NCBI GenBank assembly: GCA_003116975.1
Contig: BGKB01000023.1
Coordinates: forward strand, 485,151-549,150
Direction of reading: 5' to 3'
Source of the DNA: Aurantiochytrium sp. KH105
Lineage: Eukaryota > Sar > Bigyra > Thraustochytrida > Thraustochytriidae
Length of the DNA: 64,000 nt
The position numbers and the translations under genes were made by a program. The notes under the pieces were generated by a model. That model saw nothing but the letters and a program-made list of their open reading frames with translations, did not search any database and had not been told where the DNA came from. The number at the start of each line of letters is the position of its first letter. Within the stretch, counting starts at the first letter, position 1. Positions 36,831-47,429 of the stretch are shown one piece after another.

Positions 36831-38276
36831 ATGGCGGAGGCCGCAGTCAAACTGGCGCATGTGGAGATTTGCCTGACCCGCGAGGCGGCGGGCGTGAGTA
36901 AGGCGAACCGCGAGGAGATTGCACGTACGGTGGAGCACGCTCTGCGAACTCAGCTGGACATGGTACACCCAGAAACCAAAGTTTCCTTAAGTTGCTTGAC
37001 GCTAGCGCCAGATGTTGCCAACTGCATCCGAGACATAGTTGTGGATTGCGAGGAATCGTGCCCCTGCTGGAATGCGCAATTTGTCACGCACGTGTTTGCT
37101 CTCCATGAAGAGGGATCGTACGACGAGACGACGGAGGACGACCCTACTTCGACGGTTTTCACGCATTGGGAGCTACCAGCCCAACAATTCCACGGGCTCT
37201 GGGAGAGTCTTGAATATGAGGCCGGCATCAAACCCCATCTCTTGGAGTTTGCCTCGACTTCGCTCTTGTTCTCGTCGCGCCAGGTGGACCACAATCTGAT
37301 TTCTTGGAATCACGTGGTGCTTTTGCACGGACCGCCAGGCACGGGCAAGACCTCACTCTGTCAGGCGATGGCCCAGAAGCTCAGCGTTCGTCTGTCCAGT
37401 ACCTTTGCGCGTGCAGAGCTTCTCGAAGTCAACTCGCACAGTCTCTTTAGCAAGTGGTTTTCAGAGTCCGGGAAGCTAGTGTCCAAATTGTTTTCTTATA
37501 TTCATGAGTTAGCAGAGGACGAAGAGACGCTCGTGTGCATTCTCATTGACGAGGTGGAGAGTCTGGCTGCTGCTCGCTCGGCCTCCATGAATGGATCGGA
37601 GCCCTCGGACTCGATTCGCGTCGTCAATTCACTGCTCACACAGCTTGATCGGCTCAAGGTAAGTTTGACTTGTCAATGGCAGAAACGCTCGTCCATCTCT
37701 TTCTACGTGTCCGCGCGCGGAAAAAGGAAAAGAAGAGAAGAACGCACTCGTTTCGAATATGTCTTCAAGAGTCTCACGCCGATTTGTGCGCGAGCTTGGC
37801 TGGGCGGTTCATGAACTAACTACCCCACACGTTCGCTTTGCTGGAAAAATGTAATCGCACAGTCACGCAAAAATGTCATCGTGCTGACCACGAGCAACAT
37901 TACCGAAGCCATCGACGTGGCATTTGTGGACCGCGCCGACATTCGACAGTACATTGGCTTGCCGGTGGAAAGCGTGCGGCGAAGCATTCTTCGATCCTGC
38001 ATCGTCGAGCTCCAGCGTGCCGGCGTCGTCGCGCAGGACGAATTGAGCGCAGAGGCTGAGAGTGCGCTCGACGACTGCGCGAGGGCCACACATGGTCTCA
38101 GCGGTCGTGGTCTGCGCAAGCTACCTTTTCAGGCGCACGCTCGTTTTATTCGGTCGACAAAACCTGCAAGTCTTGTTGGTTTTCTTCGCGCTATTCATGA
38201 CGCTGCCAGGGCGGAAGCGGCCTCGTCGGTAGCGGCCTCCGCGGCCACGTCGACTGCGCCAGTGAGTGCAGCGTGA
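36831..38276 (+). CDS. TRIP13: TRIP13/Pch2 AAA+ ATPase (two exons)
   Basis: Exon 1 is 36831-37658, the intron 37659-37862, exon 2 37863-38276; joined in phase 0 they give 413 residues, against 432 in human. The N-terminal adaptor-like domain is followed by [17 protein letters not shown]-type sequence (THWELP), Walker A GPPGTGKT (167-174), the sensor segment [18 protein letters not shown]-like ([16 protein letters not shown]), Walker B ILIDEVES with Asp240/Glu241, then in exon 2 [30 protein letters not shown] and the Arg-finger-side [20 protein letters not shown]13 is a ring ATPase that unfolds HORMA proteins (Mad2, Rev7, meiotic axis Hop1 type) in checkpoint, repair and meiosis. The start at 36831 is the Met that fits the family N-terminus; an upstream in-frame ATG at 36714 is leader. 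Confidence 0.93.
37659..37862 (+). other. Spliceosomal intron in TRIP13
   Basis: 204 nt. Donor GTAAGT, branch-like CTAAC at 37816-37820, acceptor CAG ending at 37862. Splicing at these sites restores the conserved [17 protein letters not shown] junction. It is the only convincing intron in the window. Confidence 0.88.
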
Positions 38277-38582
38277 TCAACACGAACAATCAAACAAAGA
38301 TTGCTGAACCTAGGCTTCATTTGTACAAAACAAAGATGATGCCCCTGCCTCTCAGCCCTGATTCCTTTAAGTGCGCCCCTGTCCTTCTCATTGGAGCCCG
38401 AGGCAAGCGTATGCTTTTCTGAGCATTCGGGGAAAGGAAGAAAAAGGGACACACGTCTTGCTTGCGAGAGAGCTTGGCAAATGAATAATTGATTGATTGA
38501 CCAAGCGAGCTTCGTGGGCAGACACGCAGCGTCTTTCTCGTTCTTTATTGTCGTTGTGCAGCCTCACTCCCCTTTTCTAATA
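38277..38582. other. Intergenic, convergent 3' ends
   Basis: 3' flanks of TRIP13 and the COMM-domain gene. Nothing recognised. Confidence 0.5.
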
Positions 38583-39167
38583 TTAGGACGTAGCACGGGT
38601 AGCAGCAATAGTTTTGGCTTGTGCAAGCGCATCCGCGAGTTTGGCGACAAAGCTTTCTAGTTGCGCTCTTGTGTACATGATGTTGATTTTTTGGCATTCT
38701 TCGCGCCCCGTATCAGGTCGACAAACGAGGAGCTCGACAAAGAAAATTGGCATTTGCCAGGCGCCTGTCAATGCGCTACCTCGCACCTTGTACTCGAGAG
38801 ACCAGCGCACATCGACGAGCTCATTGATTGCTAGGGCGTCGCGCTCTAGATTTGCCACGTGCGAGTCGGCCTGCCGAGCCAAGCGTACAGCCTCTGGCAA
38901 AAGGTCTTCTTTCACGAGGAGCTCTACCTCAGGTCCTGCTCCACTCACAAGTGCCATCACTTGACGCGCGTCCGCAGCGCCTGCAGCCTCGAGAAGAAAG
39001 CTCGCAGCCGCAAGCTCGAGCTCGCCATGCTCGCTAATCTCGCTTTCCTCTCTTTTCCGAGAACTCAGCAGCGCGCTTGCGCGAGCAAACGTCTGACGCT
39101 GTTCCGTGCTATCCAGCTCCGCCAGCCTTCGCAGCCCCGTCAGGACCTCGGGACCAAGCTTTCGCAT
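38583..39167 (-). CDS. COMM-domain protein (COMMD family)
   Basis: A 194-residue protein, the usual size. The N-terminal part (1-105) is helical. The COMM domain spans about 110-185: LVDVRWSLEYKVRGSALTGA, then MPIFFVELLVCRP and MYTRAQLESFVAKLADALAQ, matching the L-D-x-x-W-x-(Y/V) entry, central strand and final helix of the family. COMMD proteins form a ten-subunit Commander ring with CCDC22/CCDC93 and the Retriever complex for endosomal recycling. Which of the ten paralogues this is cannot be settled by eye. Its 5' end lies about 90 bp from transposable element A. Confidence 0.82.
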   Translation of the reverse strand: MRKLGPEVLTGLRRLAELDSTEQRQTFARASALLSSRKREESEISEHGELELAAASFLLEAAGAADARQVMALVSGAGPEVELLVKEDLLPEAVRLARQADSHVANLERDALAINELVDVRWSLEYKVRGSALTGAWQMPIFFVELLVCRPDTGREECQKINIMYTRAQLESFVAKLADALAQAKTIAATRATS

Positions 39168-39255
39168 CGTTGTCTTTGATTTTGTCGCGCAAGAAAAGAC
39201 ATCAACCGTGACTGCCTCTGAGACATGGGACGGAATTTAATTTTAAATTTTTTAA

Positions 39256-40245
39256 CACGGAGTTCGCGAGTAAAGTACGTGATCGTCTCCTCATAATCGA
39301 AGGCCTCCTGGGCATCAGACCCATCCGGCTTTGCCTCGATCGGCGCGCGGCCGCGGCAGCGTGCGCGCGACCCCGGGGGAGGACGCCGGCCGGGAGCGCG
39401 CGGGCGTGCGGGGGGTCCCTGCAAAATTGCTTCGGCCCGGCAAAGACCTAATCAGCAGCTAATCATCAGGAAGCATCTTAGGGAACAAGCAGGCAGAACC
39501 GGGACCTGCGAGCCCCTGAGCGTCCGTGCGGGCCTTGCGGGGGCGTAGAAGGCGCGACAAGGCCGGTGGGCGAGCCGCATGAGCGGAGTAGAANTTGGCG
39601 CCTTGGTCTCGGATACCTCGCTCGAAGATCTCGCGGATAGTTGCTCGCCACGGCTCCATGTCGATCTTCTCGCCGTAGAGCTTCCCGTGTGAGGGACGGT
39701 GCGCCCAGCCTGGCTGGTTGCGGTCTGCAATGGGGGTGACAAAACCCCTCGCGTCTTCGTACTCAGGTTGGTCGCTGCGCATCATATCATCCACACGGCA
39801 GAACCGGCGGCGGCGCCTCTTCAGCTGCCTCCATATGGCCCTGTTCCTGCGCAAGCCCGTGCGTGAACCACGCGCACAGGCTACCCTTGACCGCGCGCCC
39901 TCTCACAGGTTTTCCTGGGCAGCAAGGCCCGTACACCCGCGGCGGCACCGCGAGCCCGCCGCACCCCTGCGATCCCCGTCTGCTCCCGCCGTTAGGCGCG
40001 CCGCCCTCCCCCTTCTGCTCCGCCCTTCACGCGCCCGCCTGCCCATATATTATATAGGGCGCCCCGGGGCGCCCGCGGTCTAACTTTGCAACGAGTTGAC
40101 TTTGCAGACCAAGACTGCGGCAATCGACGTTTCTCGCCGGTGGGCGAACGGTCGACCAACCGATTCGAAAAAAAAATCAAAGCCGGAGGGGTCTAGGTGC
40201 CGATTGGCCTTCGCAAAATCATGTATTTCTCTCGTGGACTCCGTG
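39256..40245. mobile_element. TTAA-flanked DNA transposon A (non-autonomous, degenerate ORF)
   Basis: 990 bp between TTAA at 39252-39255 and TTAA at 40246-40249. Inverted ends begin CACGGAGT on both sides; the left arm runs to about 39333 and the right from about 40178, with matching blocks around TCCGGCTTTG and CGAAGGCC. TTAA target duplication is characteristic of piggyBac-type and Kolobok-type elements. Inside, on the minus strand at 39459-39854, lies a degenerate reading frame related to the one in element B. There is an N at 39594, so part of the element may be misassembled. There is no transposase. Confidence 0.68.
39459..39854 (-). pseudogene. Degenerate element-encoded gene, family shared with element B
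   Basis: The translated frame carries RSDQPEYEDARGFVTPIADR, QPGWAHRPSHGKLYGEK and MEPWRATIREIFERGI, which align with RSDMPEYALAEHHVLPAKP, QGWARRPHHGSTYGS and MGPYRERLEELFRLGV in element B. It loses similarity at the N (39594), beyond which the related sequence seems to continue in a different frame. Function unknown. Confidence 0.5.
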
Positions 40246-40341
40246 TTAAAAAAATTAATTTTAAACCAAATTGGTCTGGTTCTTGAGAAGTTTCTCAAAA
40301 CTCTAACAAGAAATCACGCCTCTCGTTGATCGCTCGTCTGC

Positions 40342-40575
40342 GCGTAAGCACCGGCGGCAGCGCCGCGCGTAGAGCCGTGGGGACGCGCACGAGCTCGCGC
40401 GTGCGCCTACCTGCCTGCCGACCGTGGCTGGAAAAGCGATCGGAAAAGATTAGTGGTTGCTCATTGCCGTCTTGGCTGCAGACAAGGCAAGCAATCCAGC
40501 AGAGGAAGCGGGCCATTGGCTCGCCCGTGAGCGCCAAGTACTCATACCAAGGCTTGGCCGCCCGACACACTCTAA
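40342..40575 (+). repeat. Left inverted flank of the Gag-bearing element
   Basis: Matches the reverse complement of 42789-43020. The best block is 40348-40386, identical over 39 bp to 42975-43013 reversed. Confidence 0.8.
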
Positions 40576-42788
40576 TAAGCTATCAGCTTCCATAGCTCTG
40601 CCATCTCCTGCTCGTGCAACGCACGTGTCAATCGTCAACGGCAGAAAGTACAACACAAAAGCAAGAACGGCTCGCGCGATTGATTACCCGGAACAAGATC
40701 GACAAAAACATGGCGAACATGGAAGAAATGGAAAACAAAGCGAAAAGAGTGGCACAGCTCGATGCAGGACTCAAAAATTCCGCGGGCGTGAAGTCGGAAC
40801 AAGTCGGTCGTCGATCTCCATATTTCAAAATTGAAGAGACACCTCCAATTTCACCCGTCTCAAAATCATCCAGCTCTCAGGGCACTACACTCAATGAAGC
40901 CATTCGTGCATTCAGTCTTGCTATGTTCGGATATAACGTTACTGACGAAGGCATTTTCGCGGCAGCTCTTCTTCAAATGGCTTCGGAGGCCCGTCGTCCT
41001 GAACTCAAGTCCTGGTTTGACCCCATCATCACCAAGTTGAACCTTCGTTATCAGGCGTCAGCAGTCCCAAGCGTCGACCAAGTCGAAGCTCCTACCCGTC
41101 CCGCCCTTTACGAGATCCCAAAGATTCTCGCACACCAAAAATTTAAGGGCAACATCAATCCCACGAACTATTCCCGGTTTCGATCCGATCTTGAAGCCAA
41201 TACGCAGCTGTTGGGCGTCCCTGCTTCCACTCTTCGAGACGTGGAAAAAGGCATTGCTACGTACTCTACTTCTTTCGGTGCATTCCTCCGCGCGATCCTT
41301 TTCAGCACAACGGATGATAAGTTTATTAGGGACTCCTTTCTGGGTACTTCCACAGATGGTGTGCTTATCCTTCGCAAGCTTCATGAACGATGTAGCAAGC
41401 CGGACGACGTGGCCATTCAGCAGGTCTTCAGCCTTTTGATGGCTCCGTGCGCCGGTGCCACCATTGCGGCTGTTGAGAAACACAAATCGGACTTTCTCTC
41501 GCGTCGGAAAACCCTTGAAATCATGCTAAGACGCCCTTTTCCCGACAAGCTGCTCGTCTCGATGTTTTTGAAATCATTACCGCCGGATCTCAACGAGATC
41601 GTTAACCTGGTGCATGTCCGACAGAGCAGTCTTCAAGATCTTGAAGCCGTCACCACTTCTATGGTCGATGCGATGCACAACCGGTCATTCAAAGCTCCTG
41701 GTCCGCCGCAAGCTTTCACAGCATCTGCTGGCACGGGCCACACCGTGGACTCTCGTCAGCCGGGTCATCAGCGAAACCGCCGAAATTCAAAATCGCGACG
41801 GAAGCAACCTGACAAGCCCAAGAACCAGCCATCTCGGTCCGCCGATTCCTCCTCTAACACGGGCATCTCTTGGAAACTCCAGCAACCTTGCGCGGCCTGT
41901 GGAGGTCCCAAACATTCCTATGCTAATTGTCGACAAAAGACTACCCTTTTCTGTGCTTCCTGCAAACAAATGGGTCATCACACGCGCTTGTGCAATGCCG
42001 AGCTACGTGCAGTCGCAATTCCTGCCCCACGCCATGAAGATCCACACTCCCATTTCACTGGCCCTCCCGGACAACAAGCGGGTATGCCCCCCGGGGGAAT
42101 GGCGTATATGCCGGGAAAGCAACGTTTTCTTCCTCGTCCGTCATCGTACCAACCTCAAATGTACACGCTTTCTTTCCAAGGGTATCATCCTCAGCAGTTT
42201 CCAGGATACGAACATCCAGGACACGGACCGCCTCCACAATCCGGATACTCTCCGGCAGCACCGCCCGTACAAATGCAAAATGCGCAATACTACTAAAGTG
42301 TTTCGACCGAAGAAAGAGTGGACTTTTTTTAAAAAAGTAAATAAAGCCAAACTTTGAAGAAGTAGAAATGGAAAAGGAGACCTAGTGCAGCATCAGAATG
42401 AATTTTACGCTCGTACTCGTATGGGCAAATTGTTAAAATCTTGAAGACGGACAAGCATTGCCACTTTTTGCAAACTTTCCCGTAGCTCTAACTAATAAAG
42501 CTGTTGCGTCTAATCTAGGCACACAACAAGCCTTCTATCGTCTTTTATTCACAGTTTTGTTGAAATTCTTTAGAATGTCTGGTAAAACTTTTGCTCTTTA
42601 CATAAAATTGGTGTTTATAACACATAATATTGTACGCTTGATGTAAAATATTTAATTTAATACATAATAATACACCTTCTTGTGATGTGACAAGTTTTTT
42701 ACTTTGAATGTTTAATTTTGTATTTTATGTATAAATTACTTTTTTAAGATATTCAATTTTACAAATTTTATTTCTATTTTTAAAATTG

Positions 42789-43020
42789 TTGGAGTGGTTG
42801 TCGGGCAACCAAGCCTTGGGATGAGTACTTGGTGCACACGAATGAGTCAACGACTCTTGTACAGTGCTGGTTTGCTAGCCTTGTCTGCAGCCAAGACAGC
42901 AATGAGCAATCAATGATCCTATTTGATCGCTTTCCAGCCACCGACGGCAGGCAGGCGCGCGCGTAGGCTCGTGGGCGTCCCCACGGCTCTACGCGCGGCG
43001 CTGCCGCCGGTGCTCACGCG
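42789..43020 (-). repeat. Right inverted flank of the Gag-bearing element
   Basis: Reverse-complement partner of 40342-40575. Confidence 0.8.
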
Positions 43021-43030
43021 CCTTCGCTTA

Positions 43031-43826
43031 GGCTAGCGAGCACGCAGACGGACAATCAGAAGAGAGACGTGAAAGATGTCTTGTATTTTGAGTTAGAGGT
43101 AAGGAATCAATCCAGACCAGCCATCTCGCGTGCGAGGCTGCAAAATGGGTTGCAGCAAGCTGGGTTGCGGCAAGCTGCGTTGCGGCAAGCTGGGTTGCGG
43201 CAAACTGCGTTGCGGCAAACTGCGTTGCAGTGTGGCGCGGCATGACTCTGATATAAAAATGCGCAGCAAAGGCTTAAGATAATTTGGATTTTCGAAGTCT
43301 AATGACGCTCTGAAAAGCTTCTGTACGAAGTCCAGCATTTCGGGATGTCGATATGTAAATCTATAAATGGTAGTTTTATTGTGTCTACACAAACAACGAG
43401 TAGGCCTTGCGTGGTACGCTTCCAATCATGTCATAGTTACTAAGTTGGAGGAGAAGAAAGATAGACAGCCGGAAGAGAGAGAGCATCATCTTGATCGATT
43501 TTGGATGCGTTCGTCGATCTAGCTAGTTGCTGGAAGGGGTGGGAATAACTCACCTACTACTGTCTCACCCTGTCATCGATCAGGAATTCAATTGGTCATT
43601 GCAACAAACAAGTATGCGACATCTATCTCAGATGCAGAGTAGATGTAGTCGGCTCCTGCCTCTCGCGACGTGCTCGGTTGATTGCTCTCTGGTGGTGAGG
43701 AACTGACCCTGCGCAACGAGCCTGAAATTCTATGCTTGCTTGTTGTGCTTTTGCTTGTTGCTTTTGTTTTTGTTGGGCTCGATCGATCGGTTGAGCTGCC
43801 CCTTTATTTTTTTTTATTTTTTTTAA
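43031..43826. other. Intergenic between the Gag-bearing element and element B
   Basis: Holds the 15-bp minisatellite at 43149-43229. Short open frames here have no recognisable content. Confidence 0.45.
43149..43229. repeat. 15-bp minisatellite, unit GTTGCGGCAAGCTGG-like
   Basis: About five tandem copies with C/G and A/G variants. Scattered copies of the same GTTGCRGCAA core lie at 45582-45655, just beyond the other end of element B. Confidence 0.75.
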
Positions 43827-45548
43827 GACCGTCTCCACGTAAGACCAGGAGACGATTTCCCATATTGGTGTACGGAGATTTGGCACTCGCGATATTCCGC
43901 ACTTCAGCCAATCGCCTCGCCGGCGCGCAGGCTCGCTCCGCCGCCGCCTGGCTGCCCAGAACACCCGGCGGCACGGCCGTGCAAGCCTTCGTTGTAAAGT
44001 TGTGTCACCCCCCTTTTTTCACCTCATGCGTCTAATCATCGACGATGGACCAGCGCAGAACTGCGCGAAAGGGCGACTTTGCGCGGGCTTTGCGACCGTG
44101 TTTGCGGAGGAGACTGCCGCGCAGCTGGGCTAGATGCCAGGCAGAGGCAAGGAAACGCGTGGAGAAGACAAACTTGCTGTTAAATATCGTTGTTGGTCGG
44201 TTTTGCTTGCATTTTGCGAAATTTGGTCTTCACGTTGACAATCTTTGCCTTGATCTGGGTCTCTGTAGGGAAGCTAGCTGGCTTGGGCTCAACGTGTTGA
44301 TCAAGAAAAGTCTGCATGATTTGCTTGGGGGTCTTGCTTGGGTGTCTTGCTTGGGTTCGTGACCGTAAGAAGTTGAATCTCGCTGGCAGATTTGGCTTCC
44401 ATGCCTTTTCGCCCTGTTCCTGATGACCCAGACTGTATAACTGCTGCAGCTGCTGCGTCCTTCGGTGCAAGCTCTGCTGCCCTTGCCAGTCTTTCAGCTT
44501 GCTCTCGAGCCTTCTGTTGAGTGCTGAGCTGCCCGATGAGCAACTTGATGCGTTCCTCATAAGGAAGACACAATCGTCCTGGGAACTCCTTCTCGAGTTG
44601 CGCGCGCATCACACCTGGCCCCATCTTGTGCGACGAGTCCTCGACGCCTAGTCGAAAAAGCTCTTCGAGTCGCTCCCTGTAAGGGCCCATGTAGTCGCTA
44701 CCGTAAGTCGAGCCGTGATGAGGCCGCCGCGCCCAACCTTGAGGTTTCGCTGGAAGAACATGGTGTTCCGCGAGCGCATACTCTGGCATATCGCTTCTCC
44801 CGTCTCGCAGGCTGATCATCACTTGCGAGTCATTGCTTGCTATTTGCGTTGCGTTGTCCACGCCGATCGTCTCGCACGCTTGCTCAATTGTATCCTCGTC
44901 ATTGTGGGCATCATCATTCAAGTCGATGCCAGTCGAGGTCGTGGCTTGCACAAGCAAGTCCCCACTCTGGTCCATCGACTCCACCATGCGACGAACTGCG
45001 TATGCAGCGACATCTTGCCGCTCGGAATCGACAAAAGATGCCGATCGTTGCTGCTGTGCTTGCTGCTGCGATCGATGTTGGTCTGACAAGCTGTTGGAGC
45101 ATTCGTTTGTTGCACCGCTCGTTGAAGCATGACGCCCAGGCCGACGAGGACCAAGAAATGTGCCACAACAAAACACATTTAGCAAGTGTACTCCCCAAAG
45201 CGGTCCCTCGAACAAGACGTCATCGCTCACTACACCAGGAGCTTGTTCAGGATGCTGGGAATTTCAACAGTCATTGGTACCTTATTTGGCGCTTTTGCGT
45301 CTACCTTTGCCCTATTACGACTGGGAACTCTCTGCCCATATTAGCGCCTATTACCACCACCCCACGCGGCCCGCAAACGCGATAACTTTCCGTCTACGAA
45401 ATTTCGTGGCTCGAAAAGACCAGATTCGCGCTCTCCAGGCCAAGCCGAAGCCAGGCGTCCTCGCCGCGGTCTGCGAAACGCAAGTGCGGATTTTCGGGTC
45501 TGTCAAATCTCCGTATATTTTTGCTCCTGCTCTTATAAAAAGACGGTC
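43827..45548. mobile_element. TTAA-flanked DNA transposon B with one ORF
   Basis: 1722 bp between TTAA at 43823-43826 and TTAA at 45549-45552. The inverted ends start GACCGTCT; the left arm runs to about 43904 and the right from about 45482, sharing GACCGTCT, a CAGGAG block, TACGGAGATTTG and TCCGCACTT. Its only gene is the minus-strand frame at 44301-45230. No transposase is recognised, so it probably needs one in trans, possibly a piggyBac-type enzyme given the TTAA target. Confidence 0.7.
44301..45230 (-). CDS. Element B protein of unknown function (shared with element A)
   Basis: A 309-residue protein. The first 140 residues are polar and Gln/Ser/Asp-rich. The conserved part is about residues 143-240: SDMPEYALAEHHVLPAKPQG, GWARRPHHGSTYGSDYM, then GPYRERLEELFRLGVEDSSH and MGPGVMRAQLEKEFPGRLCL with a helix IKLLIGQL. 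The helix-turn pattern and the charged helices could bind DNA, but there is no catalytic motif of any transposase family that I know. The C-terminus is Ala/Glu-rich with a predicted coiled-coil-like stretch. A related but broken copy sits in element A, which shows that the gene belongs to the mobile family and not to the host. Confidence 0.55.
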   Translation of the reverse strand: MSDDVLFEGPLWGVHLLNVFCCGTFLGPRRPGRHASTSGATNECSNSLSDQHRSQQQAQQQRSASFVDSERQDVAAYAVRRMVESMDQSGDLLVQATTSTGIDLNDDAHNDEDTIEQACETIGVDNATQIASNDSQVMISLRDGRSDMPEYALAEHHVLPAKPQGWARRPHHGSTYGSDYMGPYRERLEELFRLGVEDSSHKMGPGVMRAQLEKEFPGRLCLPYEERIKLLIGQLSTQQKAREQAERLARAAELAPKDAAAAAVIQSGSSGTGRKGMEAKSASEIQLLTVTNPSKTPKQDPQANHADFS

Positions 45549-46409
45549 TTAAAAAACAACAGCTTGCGTGACGGTAAGTTTGCGTTGCAGCAAAATCCGT
45601 TGCGACAGGTGTGCGTTGCAGCAAATTGCTTTGCGCCAATTTGGCGTTGCGGCGCACCTCGCGCACTGTGGCGAACCTCTGACACACTTACCCTGATCGA
45701 TGGTCATTCAATTTATCATCTTGTTATGAATGAACAAACGTTTTATCAAGTCTCATTCTTCTACCAGGACTTGTGCCAAACTTTCGTTCCCCCAAGAGAA
45801 GACACCATTTTTCATAATCACGAAGACTTTCCCCGGTGGGCTAGACTTTGTGCAAGACAGGTTGATCAACAAATCGAATCTATACGGACTGGCTTGGTTT
45901 GGCTCGGCTTCCTACACTTACCTTCTTCCGAAGGAGGCTGATAGATGGGGCATGAATGTAGATTCAATGGATTCCAAATGGCTGAGCGACTTACAAGATA
46001 GCAAAGAGTGTCTGTCATTCACGCACACTCATTTAGTCATTCTGAGCGCAATGTTCGATCTGGGCGAGAAGGGCAGCTTTCTTTGCGTCTGCCTCTCTCG
46101 TCTAAGCGAGGAGGAAATTCCAGTGCAACTTTCTCATTTCCGTTCAAGTGGAGGTGGGTCATGAGAAGCTTTGTGTAGAAGGTAAGATGCCAAGCTTGCG
46201 CGCAATGATTGTTTTACAAACGCTTCGTTCTGGCTGTGGCCATCATGGATCCCTTGGAGAAAGGAGACGAGTTGTGTGCGTCATCTTCTCGAAGTTGCAG
46301 TGGCTTGACGTTAAAGATATCTTTATAGTTCTGTGCTGTTGCATTTTATTTGCTTGCGTTCTTACCCTTGCCGGTGATAAAGAAAAAGGAAAGGTGTGAC
46401 TTTGATAAT
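45549..46409. other. Intergenic after element B
   Basis: GTTGCRGCAA-type repeats at 45582-45655, then sequence with a 144-residue plus-strand frame (45730-46164) that resembles no family and has no codon-level support. Treated as non-genic. Confidence 0.4.
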
Positions 46410-47429
46410 TCAAGCAGAACGAAAGCGGCGGTACAGAATGACTGCAATGATGACTGCCAGATACCACTTGAGATTACTTCCCTTGTATCGTGACATTGCC
46501 ATCTTCTTTCCATTCCGAGGAGCAGCAGCAGCGCGCGGGGCTTTGGCCTTACCATCATTGGTGGTCAAGACCGTATCTCGGATGGACTCAGGAAGGCTGG
46601 CGAGCGGACCAACAATGTACTTTGAGTCAAATCCAACACGGTAGCGATGCTGGGGACTGTCGGAGCAAATGGCGTCCATCATGGCCTCGGGAACAAGTTC
46701 ACTGTTGGTGTTGCCAAGGTCCATGAGCGCCTTGCCAAGCATGCGCCGATAGTTTTCGTAAAACTCTTGGCCGTAATCGCGCTTGATTTCGTCGGGCTGT
46801 TTTTCCCAAACAGCGTCCCACCCGGTCTGGAAAGAGCCATATAGTCCGGTCTTGTTGAAGACGCCAGGCTCGATGATGTGGACAGTGGCGCCCCATTGGA
46901 GCAGATCCGTGCGCAGCGCATCGCTAAAGGCTTCCACACCGTACTTGGAAATGCAGTATGCCGCCTGGCCCGGCAACGCGATGCGCCCAGCGATGCTGGC
47001 GACATTGATGACGCGTCCCTGCGAATCGCGAATCAGAGCAAGGACCGATTTGGTGACCATGACGGTACCCATGACATTCACGTTGAAGAGGCGATGGTAG
47101 ACGTCGGTGTCGACGAGCTCAATGGGCCCGGGAGCGATGAGTAGCCCGGCGTTGTTGACAACCGCGCGCAGCGTGCTGTTGGGGCGTTCCGCAAGGTGAT
47201 CCTTGATGGTCCGCGCGCAGGCATCCACCGACTCCTGCTTGCTCACATCGAGCTGGATGCCGACGACGCGGTCTGATGCGGTGTTCTTGAGCTTCTCCAT
47301 GGTCTCGCTCATGTAGCAACCTGCAAAGACGCCGTATTTGCCCTGTTCGTCGAGCATGTTGACGAGGATGGACCCGAATCCGGTGTCGCATCCGGTAACA
47401 TAAATGTACTCCATGATGCCAAGCGCCAC
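46410..47429 (-). CDS. Short-chain dehydrogenase/reductase with C-terminal membrane anchor
   Basis: A 339-residue protein. Rossmann start TGCDTGFG (12-19, the variant typical of the RDH/HSD17B6/DHRS9 group), NNAG at 92-95, catalytic Ser145, Tyr158 and Lys162 (YCISK), and IEPGVFNKTG after the active site. The last 20 residues, LKWYLAVIIAVILYRRFRSA, are a hydrophobic anchor with a basic end, suggesting an ER or lipid-membrane-bound enzyme. It probably oxidises or reduces a retinoid, sterol or long-chain alcohol with NAD(P). The start gives a one-strand N-terminus directly before the Gly-rich turn, as expected. A GCGTT microsatellite lies 52-90 bp upstream. Confidence 0.85.
   Translation of the reverse strand: MALGIMEYIYVTGCDTGFGSILVNMLDEQGKYGVFAGCYMSETMEKLKNTASDRVVGIQLDVSKQESVDACARTIKDHLAERPNSTLRAVVNNAGLLIAPGPIELVDTDVYHRLFNVNVMGTVMVTKSVLALIRDSQGRVINVASIAGRIALPGQAAYCISKYGVEAFSDALRTDLLQWGATVHIIEPGVFNKTGLYGSFQTGWDAVWEKQPDEIKRDYGQEFYENYRRMLGKALMDLGNTNSELVPEAMMDAICSDSPQHRYRVGFDSKYIVGPLASLPESIRDTVLTTNDGKAKAPRAAAAPRNGKKMAMSRYKGSNLKWYLAVIIAVILYRRFRSA

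Larger units (their letters stand above)
40342..43020. mobile_element. Gag-bearing retroelement relative (LTR kin) between inverted flanks
   Basis: Fossil-type entry. A reading frame at 40614-42296 (plus) has the layout of a Copia/UBN2-like retrotransposon Gag: a helical capsid-like region, a basic linker, and two CX2CX4HX4C zinc knuckles, then a Pro/Gln/Tyr-rich tail. The frame looks whole. No protease, integrase or reverse transcriptase is present. The flanks, 40342-40575 and 42789-43020, are inverted copies of one another (a 39-bp stretch is identical; overall roughly four-fifths alike by eye), not direct LTRs. The region 42300-42790 is strikingly AT-rich. It is likely a non-autonomous or derived copy. 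Age is moderate, judged by divergence of the arms. Confidence 0.6.

Noticed and set aside
37659-37814. Continuation of the TRIP13 exon 1 frame past the GTAAGT
   Set aside because: Conserved family sequence stops exactly at the donor and resumes at 37863; the extension lacks homology.
43149-43229. Possible CRISPR-like direct repeat array
   Set aside because: Five head-to-tail 15-bp units with no spacers in a eukaryotic sequence; it is a minisatellite.
45730-46164. 144-residue plus-strand frame after element B
   Set aside because: No family resemblance, adjacent to repeats and short; not enough to call a gene.
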